DNA of 61,158 nucleotides from Glomus cerebriforme (GCA_003550305.1 QKYT01000176.1:82225-143382), one strand, 5' to 3'. Shown: positions 1 through 13,775, counted from the first letter of the stretch. The notes: generated by a model not told the origin, from the sequence alone. Made by a program: numbers and translations.

Positions 1-479
1 GCTCATCTTTAACCTTATAATTTTCATTCTTGACGTTGTTACTAAACCTGATCAAGTTCAAGAATGTAAAAGTGAAGCTCAACAAGCAAATCTATCCGAT
101 ATTGTGGATTGTAACGGTCGGGTTAATGCCAATTTGACAAGTGAAGCTATAAAACTTGTCATTCATGGAGCAGTTTCGGTAATTTATTTTTTAATTAATA
201 TATATATATATTTTTTTTTTTATAAAAATTTCTAATATTCACAAATTTTTTGTATAGATATATTTTGCATATGTGATCTTTAGGTTTGCAAGAACCTTGA
301 ACAAAGAAGTTTTACCTTTTACGGCGAGTCCAGCTGATGGACAAAAAACTCCTACATATTTTGTTTATGCTAACCAACCACCAACATCAAATAGTTGGGT
401 TCCTCCGCCAACTTATACAGTTAGACCAACAAATCTACCTGATGATTTTAATCCCGATTCAAAACAAATTCCTCATTAA
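1..479 (+). CDS. 3' end of a multipass membrane protein (5' cut by window edge)
   Basis: The reading frame is open from base 2. Exon 1 runs to 178 (codon TCG, then a GT donor), the intron is 179-257 ending in TATAG, and exon 2 is 258-479 with a TAA stop. The visible protein has the end of a hydrophobic segment (LIFNLIIFILDVV), a loop of about 35 residues with two cysteines and an N-glycosylation site (NLTS), and then a last membrane span split by the intron (AIKLVIHGAVS / IYFAYVIFRFARTL). A proline-rich cytosolic-type tail follows and contains PPTY, a PPxY motif of the sort that WW-domain or Rsp5/Nedd4-type ubiquitin ligases bind. This layout suits a small tetraspan or MARVEL-like protein, but I do not recognise the family. 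No downstream gene is close on this strand. Confidence 0.75.
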
Positions 480-1636
480 AAAAATCAATTAGCAATAATG
501 GTTATATTTTATGTGTATTTTAAAAAATTTTCTAAAAATTTTCTGGTAACTGAGTGATTAACACAGGTACGGGCTCATTTTAGGGATTGATATATGTAGA
601 GTTTTCTTTATAAATTAACAAAACAAACCAAATTTGCATCATCATTCGTTCTTTAAGTGTATTTTATTCGTGAATAGTGAATATATTTCCTAAAAAAAAA
701 CTTTTGTTTATTTTAAATCTATCAATTTATCAACTTTTATCATTTTATCACTTTCTTTAACTACTGTAAATAACAAACCCATCATTACAATATTATTATT
801 TGAAAATAGAGCGATTGTCTTTCAAAAATACTATACAAATAATAAATTATTATTATTAAAAATTATATCAATTGTTCAATTGTTTAGCCGAGGTCACGTG
901 ATGTTTGATTGTATTACTAAACGCCATGCATTATTTACAATGTTTAAATTGTTAATTAAGAAAATTAATTCAAAACGGGCTAAAAACGGGTTAAAAACAT
1001 TTAAGTTGAATAATTAATAATTATGTAAATAATTAGGTTAATTAATTTTCTTGTGAATCTTTCAGGATTCTCATCTTACCTTTATTTTTTTGTTATTTTT
1101 CTTAAAAAAAAAATGAAATAATATCAAATATAAAATGTATTCTATCATACTATATTACAAACTTTTTTCTTTAAAAAAAAAGCTGATGGCGTAAAAATGA
1201 ACCATTCACGAATAATAAAGGTATTAACATAAAGCAATGGTGATCAAACAAGCAAAATCGTGTGAAATTGTCAAAAATGATCATCTTAATAAAATTCGTA
1301 TCACATCTTTAAACAAAGAACTCTTCAGAAGAGACAAAAAAAAGTCTAATTATATTTGTTTGTTTTTTTTCTTTTAAATTCTCTTTGGTTCTTTTTAAAT
1401 TATTTCTGTTTCAACATATTTTTTCTCACACACAAAACAAAAAAAAAATTAACAAATCAAATATTTCTCTTACAAAACAAAAATTATTTATCATCCGTTA
1501 TATAAAACAAAGTATACAAACATTTGAAAGCTAAAATGAATAACAAATTTCTTTTGATTATAAAATGAAATCTATTAAGAATGAGACTCGTTGAAGGAAA
1601 TCTGAAACAATTTATTACTAATAAAGAATTAAGAAT

Positions 1637-1691
1637 GAGGCCCGTTGAAGGAAAACTGAAGCTAACATGCAAAAAAGCTTCGACGGGCCTC
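1637..1691. repeat. 14-bp hairpin next to a duplicated 30-mer
   Basis: Positions 1637-1650 (GAGGCCCGTTGAAG) pair with 1678-1691 through 13 Watson-Crick pairs and one G-T wobble, with a 27-base loop. The left arm is part of a sequence (AAGAATGAGG...CTGAA) that also occurs about 60 bases upstream with three or four differences. The GC content is well above the surroundings. It could be a fragment of a small transposon; I see no target-site duplication. Confidence 0.4.
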
Positions 1692-4600
1692 TTGCCAAAT
1701 TAGAACGGTTGTTCTGACGTTCTTGACTCGTTTCAAAATCTCAATAAATTATTTAATGATAATGGAAAGATTCACAAGATTTTTTGACTTATTCATTGGT
1801 TAACATTTGGGAGTGGAAATAATGGAAACGTTCATCTGCTAAAGCATCGATATAGATCTTTTATAAAATAGATGTATTTCATACAGAATAGATATATTTT
1901 GAAAAAATTGGTTTCGAATGTCAATTAGTCAGTACGCGCCTTTTATCATGTATTACGTATTCCAATAAAGTTATAATAAATAGTTTTATTAAATGTTTCG
2001 CTAATTATTTTAGATTTATATACGAAATATTATTTTAAATCCCAAAAAGCATGTGACTTTTACGCATTTCATTTGTTTTTCAATAATTTGCGGTAAAGTT
2101 ATTAATACCGACATAATGCCGGCGAAATTATTAATAATTATGGACAAATTTATCATTAGATCTTGCCTGAATTTATCATTAATTTTGCCAATAATTTTGG
2201 CTAATTTTTTTCTTAAATTTTTAGCCAAATTAAAGAATATGCTAATTCTGCCCTAAAATTTATGTTTCCACCAAAAAAAAAATCAGAGATAAACAAACTT
2301 TTTAATCACATTGTTAATATTGATGATTATAACGAGTGTATGTAACAATAAAAAGCAAATACCTCGTTAAATTCATTGATTTCCTCGACTAACTTGTGTA
2401 GCATCATAAAAAATTCACTATCGGATTTTATCTCTGTGAAGATCCATTATGAACTGTATGGCAGAAGGTATTAAATGGGTAGATCATGCGTTTGAGCATA
2501 ATAAGTTTTTTTTTTTTTTTTTACATAAATATGTTATTTAAATTTTGTTTTATAATTTATATGTTGTATCGTTTGCCGAAGTGCTTGTGTAAACGAGTTA
2601 AATTTTATGTTTTATATTATATCGTCCTCAGATGACTAATTCTGGCCATCCATTTAAGGCTTTATGGAATTGGGCAATAATTTAAGGTCATTGTAAAATA
2701 AATTATATGAACCATATTTGATATACATGTATATATTTAAACTGCATAAAGGCATAAAGGCGCAGTTATTTTGGCGCAAACTGGGGCTTGGTTATTTTTA
2801 TTCTTTGATTTATAATCATTATAATAATCATTATACAGTATATTAATAACTAAAAAAAAAACGAATAGGCATATCTTTACTACAAATAAATTTTTTTTTT
2901 TGTATAAAACTATGACATATGAACAAGTATGAACCAAAAATGTGTTCTATATTAAAATCTTGATTTTCTTTTTTTTCTTTTCTTCTTTTTTATTTATTAT
3001 TATTATTATTATTTTTATTACAAATATATACATATTTGTTTATTTATTTTTTTTTAAAAAAAAATCATTGCAGTTGACTGTGTAAAAGTAACAGATTGCG
3101 AGAGTAAATTTGAATGCAGGTTGATAAAGAGCTCTTAAAATGTATGTGCATGGGTAAAAAAAAAAAAAAAAAGAAAGAAAGAAAGAAAAAAGTCGCTAGA
3201 CTGTCTAGACAGCTGATAGACTTATATTGAATAAGTTGCCTAATTGCTATTAACCATTATTTTTAATCCTAATAATAATAATAAAAGACGTACTATATAA
3301 ATGGTTAATTGATTAGATGAGATAAAATCTATTGAAAGAATCAAAAAACAACAAAAAAAATACGATTTATTAATGGTTCACAAAAAAAAACAATTAAACA
3401 TTTGTATTTATATAAACAATATTTAAACAAAATTATTTATTTGTTTTTTAGAAGTTATTACTAAAGATATAAATAAAATGCTTTATCGTGTTATCAGTTC
3501 AATTACAGCCTCCTTTTTTTTAGCGGCATAATCCATCCGAAAAATGTTTTTCGGTATTCAATTTATCAATTAAACTAAACTAATAATGTAGACATATGAT
3601 AGTTATTTCCATGGGGCGTTCTTAATGAGATCTTTTGAATTAAAGAAATTGATTATTGTAATTGATACTTACTGTATATTATAAAGGATTTTAAATATAA
3701 ATCATACCTACAATAATTAAAATAACTATAAATAAAATTCTTTATCAATGTCGCTACACTCCGAAATATATTATCCATCCTTTTGTTACAGCGGTAAAAG
3801 ACGAAAATCAGGAAATACGATTGTTTAAAAGTCTTGTTGATTGGACCGAATTCCTAAGTATATCCTTCTTACAATATTCCTAAAATAAAAATACAATATA
3901 ATCGGATTGTTTGGCCGATATCTTTATAATATTCTTAAAATGGAATAAAGTTACTAAATTAAAAACTTTATTTACTGATAAAATGTTGTAGGTTACGCCG
4001 GCTGTGAGAGAGAAATGAATGATAGATGGTGATCAAGGAATTCTTGTTTTGCTAGAAATCATTATTTTTGGTGTAAAATAACTAGTACTTTTAAATTTTG
4101 TACAAACATTTTAGAAAAATAAAAAAGCTTGTCTTTGAAACTTTAAAGTTAGTACTTTTATACAAAAATACAAAAAAACTCTAAAAAAAGCTTATCAAAC
4201 ACTATTCCGATATAGTTTAAAAAAGGTGTGTGAGAAGAAAAATATAACATTGTTTTGTAACCCTTTTCACAAACTGATACCAAATTTTAATACGAAAATT
4301 TAAGCCTTTAAATTTATTTGTTTTACCTTTTTAAAACATTAATTAGATGAAAAAATAAACAAAATAAAAGAGAATTTTAAAGATATAAAATATCCAAACA
4401 ATAAGTAATAATAAGAGAAAAATTGCGTGAAAATTAAAAGTCATAAATCAATTTTATTACAAAAATCTGTATCCAAACGCGTTATTTACGCGTTAAATCA
4501 CGAAATTTTATTTAAAAGAAAAGAATAGTTTGTTTGATAATATAATTTTATATATATTAATTAATATTATAAATTTATTTTAATGATATTCTTACAAAGA

Positions 4601-5730
4601 TTAGACACAATCGTACTACATAACTTTCTCTGTAAATGGTGTCATAAAAAAAATCAAGAAAAATTCTTTGGGGAAATAAAATTGATAAAATGATAAAAAA
4701 ATGAAAGAATTTTCTGTCCAATGAGTTAATTAATATGGCTTAAAAAGATCATTAGATTAGGTAGTGTAACACTATATGAGAAATATTCTAAATTGAAACA
4801 AAGAGTGTATGAAAATACAAAGATATTTAATTTATAAATTTATAAATTATTTTAAATCAATAAAACTATAATTAGTAAGCGAAAAAAAAAATCCTTTATA
4901 CAAAGATATTAAAAAAAATTACCATAAAGTTATATGATTTTTTCTGCGCCAAGGAATTATGACTATGAACAACATGATGCGGATTATTGACTTATTGTTT
5001 ATTATTGCTATATTTGATAAATAAAGACGATATCACTGTTTATTGTAATTCATTGTAACCATAATTTAGGAACAATATATAAAAAGTAATCGGTATATTA
5101 GAAACATTTTAAGCCGAAATTTACTACGGCAGAATGATGGGTTAAACAAAATATTATAAATAATATAATCAGTATACGCATAATAAGCATATGATTCATT
5201 ATTTTATTAAAGACTTCGGGATAAATGCCGAAAATTTCTTTAATATTAAGGTAAATCGCGCAAAAAATCGTTCTCCTCCTTTAATTTATCCAAATAAATT
5301 TTAGTTTTTTCCATTAAAAATTGCATATTATATCAACTGTATACAATCACTTTTTAAAGTAAACAATCAAAAAGTTCGGAATTAACCTAGAAAATAAATA
5401 GCTTATTTAAAATCCTTATTTTAATTAAGTTAGATCCACAATTTATTTACTTATTTTAAAATCATATAACGGAGTGTTGATATCTCTTGATTTGATTAGT
5501 AATTGAGATCTTTTTTTTTCTTATTATTATTAAAAAAAAAAAGTATTTAAACCCTCAGTTTTCTTTTATCTTCATCCTCTTGAAGGTAAACGCTTTTATG
5601 AAAAAATTCCCCCCAAAAAAAAATGTTCTTAAATCCAATTTTATACGGTACAATTCCTAAGAAAAATAATCTCATACATATTTTATGTAAAAAATTAAGT
5701 TTTTTTTGACCACCTTATTATGATTCTTTT

Positions 5731-5773
5731 CGCCGCCGCGCTTCCGCTTCCGCTTCCGCCGTCGCCGCCGACG
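5731..5773. repeat. GC-rich CGCCGC/CTTCCG simple-sequence island
   Basis: A run of GCCGCC and CTTCCG units sits inside very AT-rich DNA, flanked by T-rich and A-rich tracts. On the minus strand it would read as arginine/lysine-rich codons, but the open frame has no other protein-like feature, so I treat it as a microsatellite. Confidence 0.55.
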
Positions 5774-8700
5774 AAAAAAAAAAAGAGTATATAAAGAGCT
5801 AAATTTTATAAGATAAATGATGCATATTGCAATTATGCTTTCCCTGCACCAGAAGTAAAGAAAAAAAATATATATATACTGTATATTACGAAAATCAATC
5901 AAATCCGAATCGACCATTAAACAGTATACGAAACTCAATGTCCTTCATTATTAAACGAAAAAAAACATATATATATACATATTTTTATGTTAAATAATCC
6001 TTTATGTTAGCAATTCTAAGCTTTGGTTTCTTTCTTTTTTTATGAAAAAAAAAATTTTAAAAGGCTACACTACTACACTACTACTATATGCGTTAATAAG
6101 AATTTCTCAAAAAAAATACAAAAAAAAAAAAAAAATATTTTTTATTTTTTTCTTTTAGTTTCTCTCTTTTCTCTCCTAATTTATAAATTTCTTCTTGTAT
6201 ATAATGTATTTCTATTTATTCTTTGTAAATAATAATCTTTCAAACTTTTTTTTAGAAAAAAAAAATAATAGCATTAGATATAATAATTATTACAAACAAT
6301 TAATTATTTTAATAAAACAATTTATTTGAAAGTAAATTTAATTTAATTTGTTTTTGTTTTTGTTTTTTTTCTGAATTTTTTTAGATTTCTAAAAAATTGC
6401 AATTTCCCCGTGGCGCAATGTTAATCATTTTGATCCACACTTGGACGCCACAATGATTCCTATTATAAAATATTTAAGATCGACAGAGTAGCTAACAAAA
6501 AGAAGACATTTGTTGTCAAATATCTAATATTACAATTAAATGAAGTAATTGCTTACAAGTTAATTTTTGGACTTGTGAAATGATCACCGACACAACGGAA
6601 GTATAAAAAAGGAAATAAGAAAATAATAAACCAGTGGAATCAATTAGATTAGATTATGTTGTTAATTACCCCCTTATTCCAAAAATAAACAAATATGCGT
6701 AAAACCATTTAATTTGGAAAATTCCGTTCACTTTATTTTACCAAAAATAAGCACTAGGTTACGATTTATATAAACAATATAAAAAAATATTTTTTCCCTT
6801 TAATGATTTTCTAAAGGGAATGATCATCGGACTTGCCCGAATCAGGGATGAATCAATTAACTAACTAAGGTTAATTTTAACGGTTGATCATTCATAATTT
6901 GCCATATTCAGTTAAATTATTTAATAATGAATTAGATCATAAATAATACTTTTGTATTTTGTACGAGATTTCAAATTTCAAATTTGTACAATTAAGCGCG
7001 ATATCATTGAATAGATTCGGATTAGGAATTAGGATTAATCCAGTAATCGAACGTTTAGAAAAAAAAAGAGCCTCTTGAAAAGGGTTAAATGCGTTAATCA
7101 ATAAATAGGAGATAACATTATTTATTTATTTATTTATTTATTAGTAAAAATTTTATGAATGTTTCGCGTCAATTTCATTCAATATCGGAGGATTCCCTAT
7201 CTGATATAGATTGATCATCAAATCATAATAATTATTTTATTTAAAACTTATTTATCTTTTTAATGTTTCAAATTTTTTTAGATTTATGAATGATATTTTT
7301 TGCTTGGCGGCCCGTCTTTATCCAAAACTAGTCTAGATTTCGGTTTCGGTTTTGATTTCGATTTGGTTACTCTAAAGTAAAATTCGGTAAATATCTTCAT
7401 AAAGTAATTTATATATTTTCGGTTAACAAAATATTCATACTTCCTTTATTGGAAAAATGAATTCACCTAGTAATTCTCACACTATTACGAATTCCTTTTT
7501 CGTAATTCTTATGGTTACACCTTCTATTGGTAATGTCTGACTAATCTTATACAATTAATACGTAAATCAAAAATCGTTTAGTTATAATAACAATAATAAT
7601 AACAATAATAATGATACTGAATAGATTTAGATTTTAAATTAATAAAATCATAAAATCGCAAAAAAATTAATATATAAAATTAGGGAAATACCGAAATTTA
7701 TTTCTACCCATTCCCCTGGATGAAAATTTTATATGGGGTCGATCAATGAACTACTAGAATAAAATTAATTCGATATCCATGGACAATCCGTCAATCACTT
7801 CGGATAATCCCGTAGTAATGACGTATAATATAAATGACGAGTATAACTTGTGATGATGGCTTCAAGAACTTTTGGTACATCTGGATCCACTAATCCCTTA
7901 TTATTCTATTATGCAAAACAATATATATATCTGATATATTATATATATATTATGGGGTTATCGTCTTTTTTATTCGTCTGCATATTAAGATACGCTAACA
8001 CTTTCTTTGATGCATGAATAACAATAGATTTGAATAAAATCAATTTATGCGTGATAAATTCTATGGATAAATCATTTTAGGAATGGAATCAGTTAAAGAT
8101 CAACTTTAACGTTCTAATATTATATAATATCTTTTAAATCGTTGAATTTTATAGATTGTTTCTTTATAATAATAAAAATTCAATATATCCCAATAAAGTG
8201 AAAAATTTTGGATATCTAACTATATCTGTTCTGTTATATATTATTATGTAATGATATGGGTGCAATTATGTAATGATGATATACATGTGATATTGGATAA
8301 ATGGGATACTTATATTGGGAAGGATATTGAATATTGAATATCATGAGGTTCAACTCTTGTTCGACTTAAAGAATATGGGATTATTTTTTTCCCCTAATGA
8401 GATTTTTCTAACTTCTAAAAAGATAAAGAGATTTTTTTCAAATTGAGGAGTATTATAAAACATTCTTTATCAAAAAAATTCTTTATAGAGACTTAAATTC
8501 TTTATATCTTATTTCATTCTTGGAAGGTTTGTTTTAATTACACTTAGTAATTATTTATTTTAGATATAAGTTATAACATATTAACTATTTAACTATTTAC
8601 TATCACGTGATAATGTTCGTTGAACCCGGATAAATGTTCTACCAATAAATAATTTAAATTAAAATCAAATTTTTGTGTTACAAAAATCGAAACAAAAAAA

Positions 8701-10799
8701 ATACCATTGTAAAATTAAAAAAAAAAATAATAATAAATTTAAATTTTTTTATTTTTATGTTTATTCTTTTTAAAATTAAATTAATGCAATCGGCAAATCT
8801 TATTATTAATAAGTTTTTGCATTTCGGAGTTATAATGTTTTTGTACTTTATAAAATGCATCATTGAGACATTGACCATTATTGACCGCAACAACAAAAAA
8901 TAAAAAAATGATAATAGAATAATTATTCTAAAATATTAAATACAGAAAATAATATTTTATATAACGTCTATTTTCTACCTAAATGTTTAGAGATTTCATC
9001 AATCTTTGAAAAATATAAAAAAATTCTTAATAATAAATGTGAATGAATATTTTAATTTCAGATCACTTCAAAAATTCAGATATGATCTTCAAGTTATCTA
9101 TAGATATCACCATATCACTTATATTCCATTAAATATTCTAGTATTCAATTTGAATCTTTATCGTGTGTTGTGATTGGCAGGTGATTTTCGCCAAGAATTT
9201 TTAATTGTCAAATATAGTACTTAATATAATTAAAATGTCACAAATAATCATCCACTTCAGGATATTGTATACAATGAATCGGACAGCATTTCCAGGTGTA
9301 TTCCATATTTAAAAAATCATGTAATAATTATATAGGGATTAACGCGTCAGTCTGATTATCAAATTGATCAGATTGACCGAATTTTAAACAAAAATTTTTA
9401 GGTTATTAATTTGACAGATATACTGTATATATATATATATACTGTATATACTATAGTTAAAATATGAATACGTAAAAAAAAAAAAAAAATCCTGTTTCAA
9501 ATATACTGAATTGGAAATATAATAAATATAATTGATTATTTATTGACTAAAAAAAGAAATTTCTAAATCATGTGACTGAAGTCTTTAATAGTTCAAAACT
9601 ACATTAAAAGGTAATCTAATCGAATTTAGTATTTTTAAATTAAATGTTACTGCCAATTTCAAATTTACGATCAATTGGGTTAGTTTGTAAACATGGCCAG
9701 GTTTTGGGTTTTAATATTCAAACTTAGTTTGGAATAGGGCTGAATTAGTTTCAAGTTTTGAACTTGGTTATGATAAAGTTTGTGCTACAAATATTTGTAT
9801 CTCATTAAATAATTCCGAGGATAATAAGGATAATAATTAATTATTACTGCGTGAGTAATGTTATCTTTTTTTGCGTATGACTCATGAATACCTTAAAATA
9901 TGAGTCATGTTATAAGATGACAAAAAATTCATTTAACCACACAAAAGTGTAGAAACCTTTCTGGACATTTCAGAATGGCCCTTGTCAAAAACTTTGTTTT
10001 TTTTTGTTTGTTATTTTAAAAGATTTCATATTACTCATTTTATATACTTTTTCGCACAATATTAGAAAATCATCCATCTATCACAAAATCCTACATAATC
10101 CTATGATATGTTTTATTATATGACAAATCGTCACGCAGTAATTATATTTCTCTCATCCTTTTTCCAAGTCTTTATCAAAAAAAAAATCTAACTTTGATTT
10201 AAATCTTATCTTTTTGTGAAGAATTAGATTTAACAACCGGATTATCTTGAAAAATAATTATTATAAAAACCAATTTAATGAACGTGGTGAATATTTCTTT
10301 ACCGAGTGAAACAAAAAAATTAAATATCATGAAATGTATCTGGGTCATTACTTAATTTTTTAATTTTAAAGATAATGATGCAATTTGCAAAAGTTGTCAG
10401 AAATGAGTTTATATGCTGCTCTTGCACTTTTTACATTTTATAACAGAAGATTTGTCAAGTACTAATTATGAAATTAATGATAAAGCTTCTAAAAAAATAT
10501 ACGAATGCTTCGTTAGTTTAAAGCTTCAATTTGTAGTTTGAAATACAAAATACTGTATATAATATTAATAAATTAACTACATATAATTTATAATTCTGGA
10601 AGAATAAGTAATAAGGTACAAGGTGTAAAGAGAATAGTTTTTTCAATACACTAATAAAGAAGTCATTCTTACATTTGAGATACTGGTAGCTTTACTAAAA
10701 AAATTTGATCCAAGCACATGAAACTAATAATAGGAAAAGCATTTTGCAAACATGTGATGTTCCAATAACTGCTTGATCTTTTTCATAGGCCATGCCGTA

Positions 10800-10914
10800 A
10801 GGTTGGGGAGTACAAAAAATTAGTACAGTTAATACAGTTAGTACATAATAATTAAATATAATGCAGTATAAGTACAGTACAAGTACAGTGTAAAATTTTA
10901 TCATTCCCAACCCT
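10800..10914. repeat. small GTAC-rich element with inverted GGTTGGGGA ends
   Basis: AGGTTGGGGA at 10800-10809 is inverted with TCCCAACCCT at 10905-10914 (9 of 10 match). Between them lie repeated TAGTACAGT and AGTACAGTACAAGTACAG units. The same GTAC-rich vocabulary appears in the 285-bp insertion at 30218-30502, so both may be related non-autonomous elements. Boundaries are approximate and I see no clear target-site duplication. Confidence 0.4.
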
Positions 10915-11552
10915 GCGCCCATAGGGGGAGTTGAAAGATACAGCATAAAGAGAAGAGACTAAAAGAAGCATCATTGGGCGTAGTATGACTATATGTGGGA
11001 ATGTTACGGACCAAAATAAAAGATAAGTATCTTTGTTTACTTTGTTTATAAGATAGCGACAATTTAGCTTGGTTTTGTACTCAAATTATCGGAATGAAGT
11101 ATTTATTATACTGTAGTATTATTCTTTGCCACAATGATATTAAAAATTCCGCGGTAATGTCATATTTTCGCGAGAGTTACAGTATTTGCAATCACGAGAC
11201 TACTAAATATGAAGTTTCCGCTTTTAGGAACGGCGCATATCGGACTTTTTTTTTTAATTATTTTTAATTGTATTATTTGTATTTATTTTGAATACTATTG
11301 ACGATAATAATGGGGGGATATCGGTCGAAGACCAATATTACATCATTACAAATGAAAATAAAGAACACAAAATGATTGATATGGACGGGCTTGAGTAACA
11401 AATAAACAAACGGGAAAATTTCGAAACACTACAACGGTCCGTAAAATAAATAAAAATTTTTCTATAGTTATTAATAGATCTTATAAATGATAAAATCCAA
11501 TTTTATAAATAAATCGAACGTGAAAAAAAAAATAAATTATATTTTTATAATA

Positions 11553-12965
11553 TTATTCTATACAAGACCATAATAATCTATTTGTTAATAAAGACCAGAT
11601 ACAAAGATAATTATCTTCAAAATCAAGATTTTTTTTTACTTGTTCTAATTTAGCTTTCGGTCTTAAAATTAATAAAGCTTGTAAATATTTTTCATCAGCC
11701 CAAATAACATAACTTAATTCCAAAATTTTTACAAAATCAATTAATTCAAAATCTCCAATATTTTGAAATGGCCAACCTATACCATCATTAAGAGCATAAG
11801 ATAAAATATAGTCAACACCTTTTTTAAGAGTTTGTCCTTCTTCACCAACATAAGTCCAAGATTCATTAAAACCGTAATGGTCAGCTCTCTCAGCTAATAA
11901 AAATAATGCTTGTAAATTAAATATTGAATAATGCCAACTTAACATTCTTTTCGTTTCCAAAGGTTGTTCTCCTGATGGTGATATTCCTATATTTATTCGA
12001 TTTATGAGAGCTTTTTTAGAATAAGATCTAGCTTCTTCGTCATGTCCCAAAAACGATAATATAAATGTTATTTGTACATCATAATGAGTACCATGATTAT
12101 TAAATCCATCCTCTTTTGCTTTTAAACCTATCGGTGATGTTGTTAACCAAGAATAATATTCAGAGAACCATTTACGTAATTTTTTTTCTACTACAAAATT
12201 CCATTTCGGAGATGAACGCATTAAAGGTATCGATTGTAACATCTTAAATACGGGTCGTATATCTAATACTCCAGTCCTTCTACCAATCTCATCACCTTTT
12301 CTAAATCCAGCATAATTTAGATTTGGATTCATTCTAGTTTTTTCATCAATAAACCATTCATTAATTCTATATATAGCTTTCTCAACATACGTATTGTTTT
12401 TTGTAAAGAAATAAGCAGATCCTAGATTTCCTATTTCTTTAAATAAATTACGCATTAAAGTATAATCTTGTATGGTATAAATTTCGGGATTTTCTACTCC
12501 ATCAATTCTAATATAAGGTAATCCATCAGGCTTATTCGGATTTGGCCAAAAATATCGCGAAAGTGACATATAATCATGTGAATCATTTGAAGGTGGTAAA
12601 GTTTTCTTTAAAGTGACGGAATAAACATTATTATTTTCAACTATTTTATTTGCTATTTCAATCAATCTAATTAACATTTCATGATGTTGTTGTCTTAATA
12701 TTTCAAGATAATTTATATAATATTCTCCATTTACATAAATTTTACTATTACCTATTTCATCAGTAATTTTGTCGAATTTTTCAATTGAAATTTGCGGGTT
12801 GATGGGTTGATCGGGTTGATTGTTATCTTGTGTTGATACGAGAGAATTTGTTATGGTGACGGGTTGTGATATTAATTCATATTGAGCTACACGAATTTGT
12901 ATCCAAAAGGAATATGATAAAAGTAAACATAAAATTACAAGGAATGTTAATAATTTTAAACCCAT
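11553..12965 (-). CDS. alginate-lyase-family polysaccharide lyase-like protein (PF05426)
   Basis: Intronless, 470 aa. I chose ATG 12965 (MGLKLL) over the upstream extension to 13220 because the extension is low-complexity and the chosen start leads straight into a hydrophobic segment (residues 4-24), a signal peptide or signal anchor. The catalytic domain starts near residue 80 and has family hallmarks: SRYFWPNPNKPDGLP (136-150), GFRKGDEIGRRTG (220-232), FNNHGTHYDVQ (288-298) with the conserved NNH and Tyr295, and LETKRMLSWHYSIFNLQALF (336-355) with His345-Tyr346. N-glycosylation sites are NDS, NNT and NES. PF05426 members cleave uronic-acid polysaccharides by beta-elimination (PL5 alginate lyases, PL38 glucuronan lyases); I infer an extracytoplasmic enzyme acting on a uronan, substrate unknown. 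The upstream coding strand is pyrimidine-rich, as in many fungal promoters. Confidence 0.85.
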   Translation of the reverse strand: MGLKLLTFLVILCLLLSYSFWIQIRVAQYELISQPVTITNSLVSTQDNNQPDQPINPQISIEKFDKITDEIGNSKIYVNGEYYINYLEILRQQHHEMLIRLIEIANKIVENNNVYSVTLKKTLPPSNDSHDYMSLSRYFWPNPNKPDGLPYIRIDGVENPEIYTIQDYTLMRNLFKEIGNLGSAYFFTKNNTYVEKAIYRINEWFIDEKTRMNPNLNYAGFRKGDEIGRRTGVLDIRPVFKMLQSIPLMRSSPKWNFVVEKKLRKWFSEYYSWLTTSPIGLKAKEDGFNNHGTHYDVQITFILSFLGHDEEARSYSKKALINRINIGISPSGEQPLETKRMLSWHYSIFNLQALFLLAERADHYGFNESWTYVGEEGQTLKKGVDYILSYALNDGIGWPFQNIGDFELIDFVKILELSYVIWADEKYLQALLILRPKAKLEQVKKNLDFEDNYLCIWSLLTNRLLWSCIE

Positions 12966-13775
12966 TTTTTTATGCTTTAACTTTTTCTTTAAAAAAAAAA
13001 ACAAAAGAATGTAAAAAATTTTATATTCAAGTTCAAAGGAATGAATAAGGAATGAATGAGGAAGTGAAGGAAGCGAAAGAAATTTGTTAAGAAAACGGAA
13101 AAAAAGTATATTCTTATAATAAGTAATATTTTGGTACATGTAAGTGATGTAACAATTTGAGAACGACCAATCATTCCTAATATCTAAATATAAATTCTTC
13201 AAAATTCCCTTAATAAGCAAATTTTAAGAATTCTAGAAATTTGAGAAAAAAAATATTTGTTTTCACTGGCGCAGTATATAAATCTAGAAATTACACGACA
13301 TCAATGTAAATTATTAATGTTATGAGACGCAAAACGCAAAATGGAGAAACCAAATCACGTGAGAATTGAACGTGAAAAATTAGAGTTTGGAACCTAATTA
13401 AAATCGGATATACTGTAATAAATACGAATGGAACTAAGAATAATCCGGACGGATGGTACGGTTTAAATAAATCCGTATTTAAACGTTATACTTGATGTAA
13501 TTGGCAATTCTTTACGGCAATAATACAATTTATTAAATCCTCCGGTATTTATTTGAATATTTTAATTATGAAGAAAAGGCATGTGCAGAATTAGAAGATA
13601 ACATGGCTCAATTAGATTTTACGTGTAAATTCATGAAAACGATGTCAAAAAATTTATAATAAGCTTTAAAGTTTTTGAATCAGTAACAAAAAATATTAGT
13701 CTTGAAGATGCATTGTCTTAAGAAAAATGCTAGTATGATCATACTCGGAGTAAATGCTAAAAACCTTTCAAAAAC
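12966..13775. other. intergenic, probable promoter side of the lyase gene
   Basis: On the minus strand, about 12970-13120 is pyrimidine-rich (CTTTCGCTTCCTTCACTTCC type), consistent with a 5' leader or promoter of the lyase gene. A TCACGTGA-type E-box lies near 13357. Nothing else is recognised. Confidence 0.4.

Larger units (their letters stand above)
480..11552. other. long gene-poor AT-rich intergenic region
   Basis: I find no convincing gene, tRNA or rRNA in these 11 kb. Short open frames here are AT-rich chance ORFs with no recognisable domain. What can be seen is a small hairpin (1637-1691), A-rich and GAAA runs (about 3160-3190), a GC-rich simple-sequence island (5731-5773), a TTTA microsatellite (about 7119-7142), AT dinucleotide runs, several ATACTGTATAT motifs (near 2835, 3671, 5337, 5877, 9421, 9442 and 10552), and a small GTAC-rich inverted-repeat element (10800-10914). 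A short run on the minus strand (10690-10800) has coding-like composition but no identifiable domain. Confidence 0.6.

Noticed and set aside
5672..6232. Small basic or hydrophobic ORFs near the GC microsatellite
   Set aside because: Low-complexity translation of simple repeats and A/T runs.
13000..13220. N-terminal extension of the lyase reading frame by 85 residues
   Set aside because: The extension is Phe/Leu/Lys-rich low-complexity translation of a pyrimidine-rich leader; the internal ATG at 12965 begins a proper signal-type segment.
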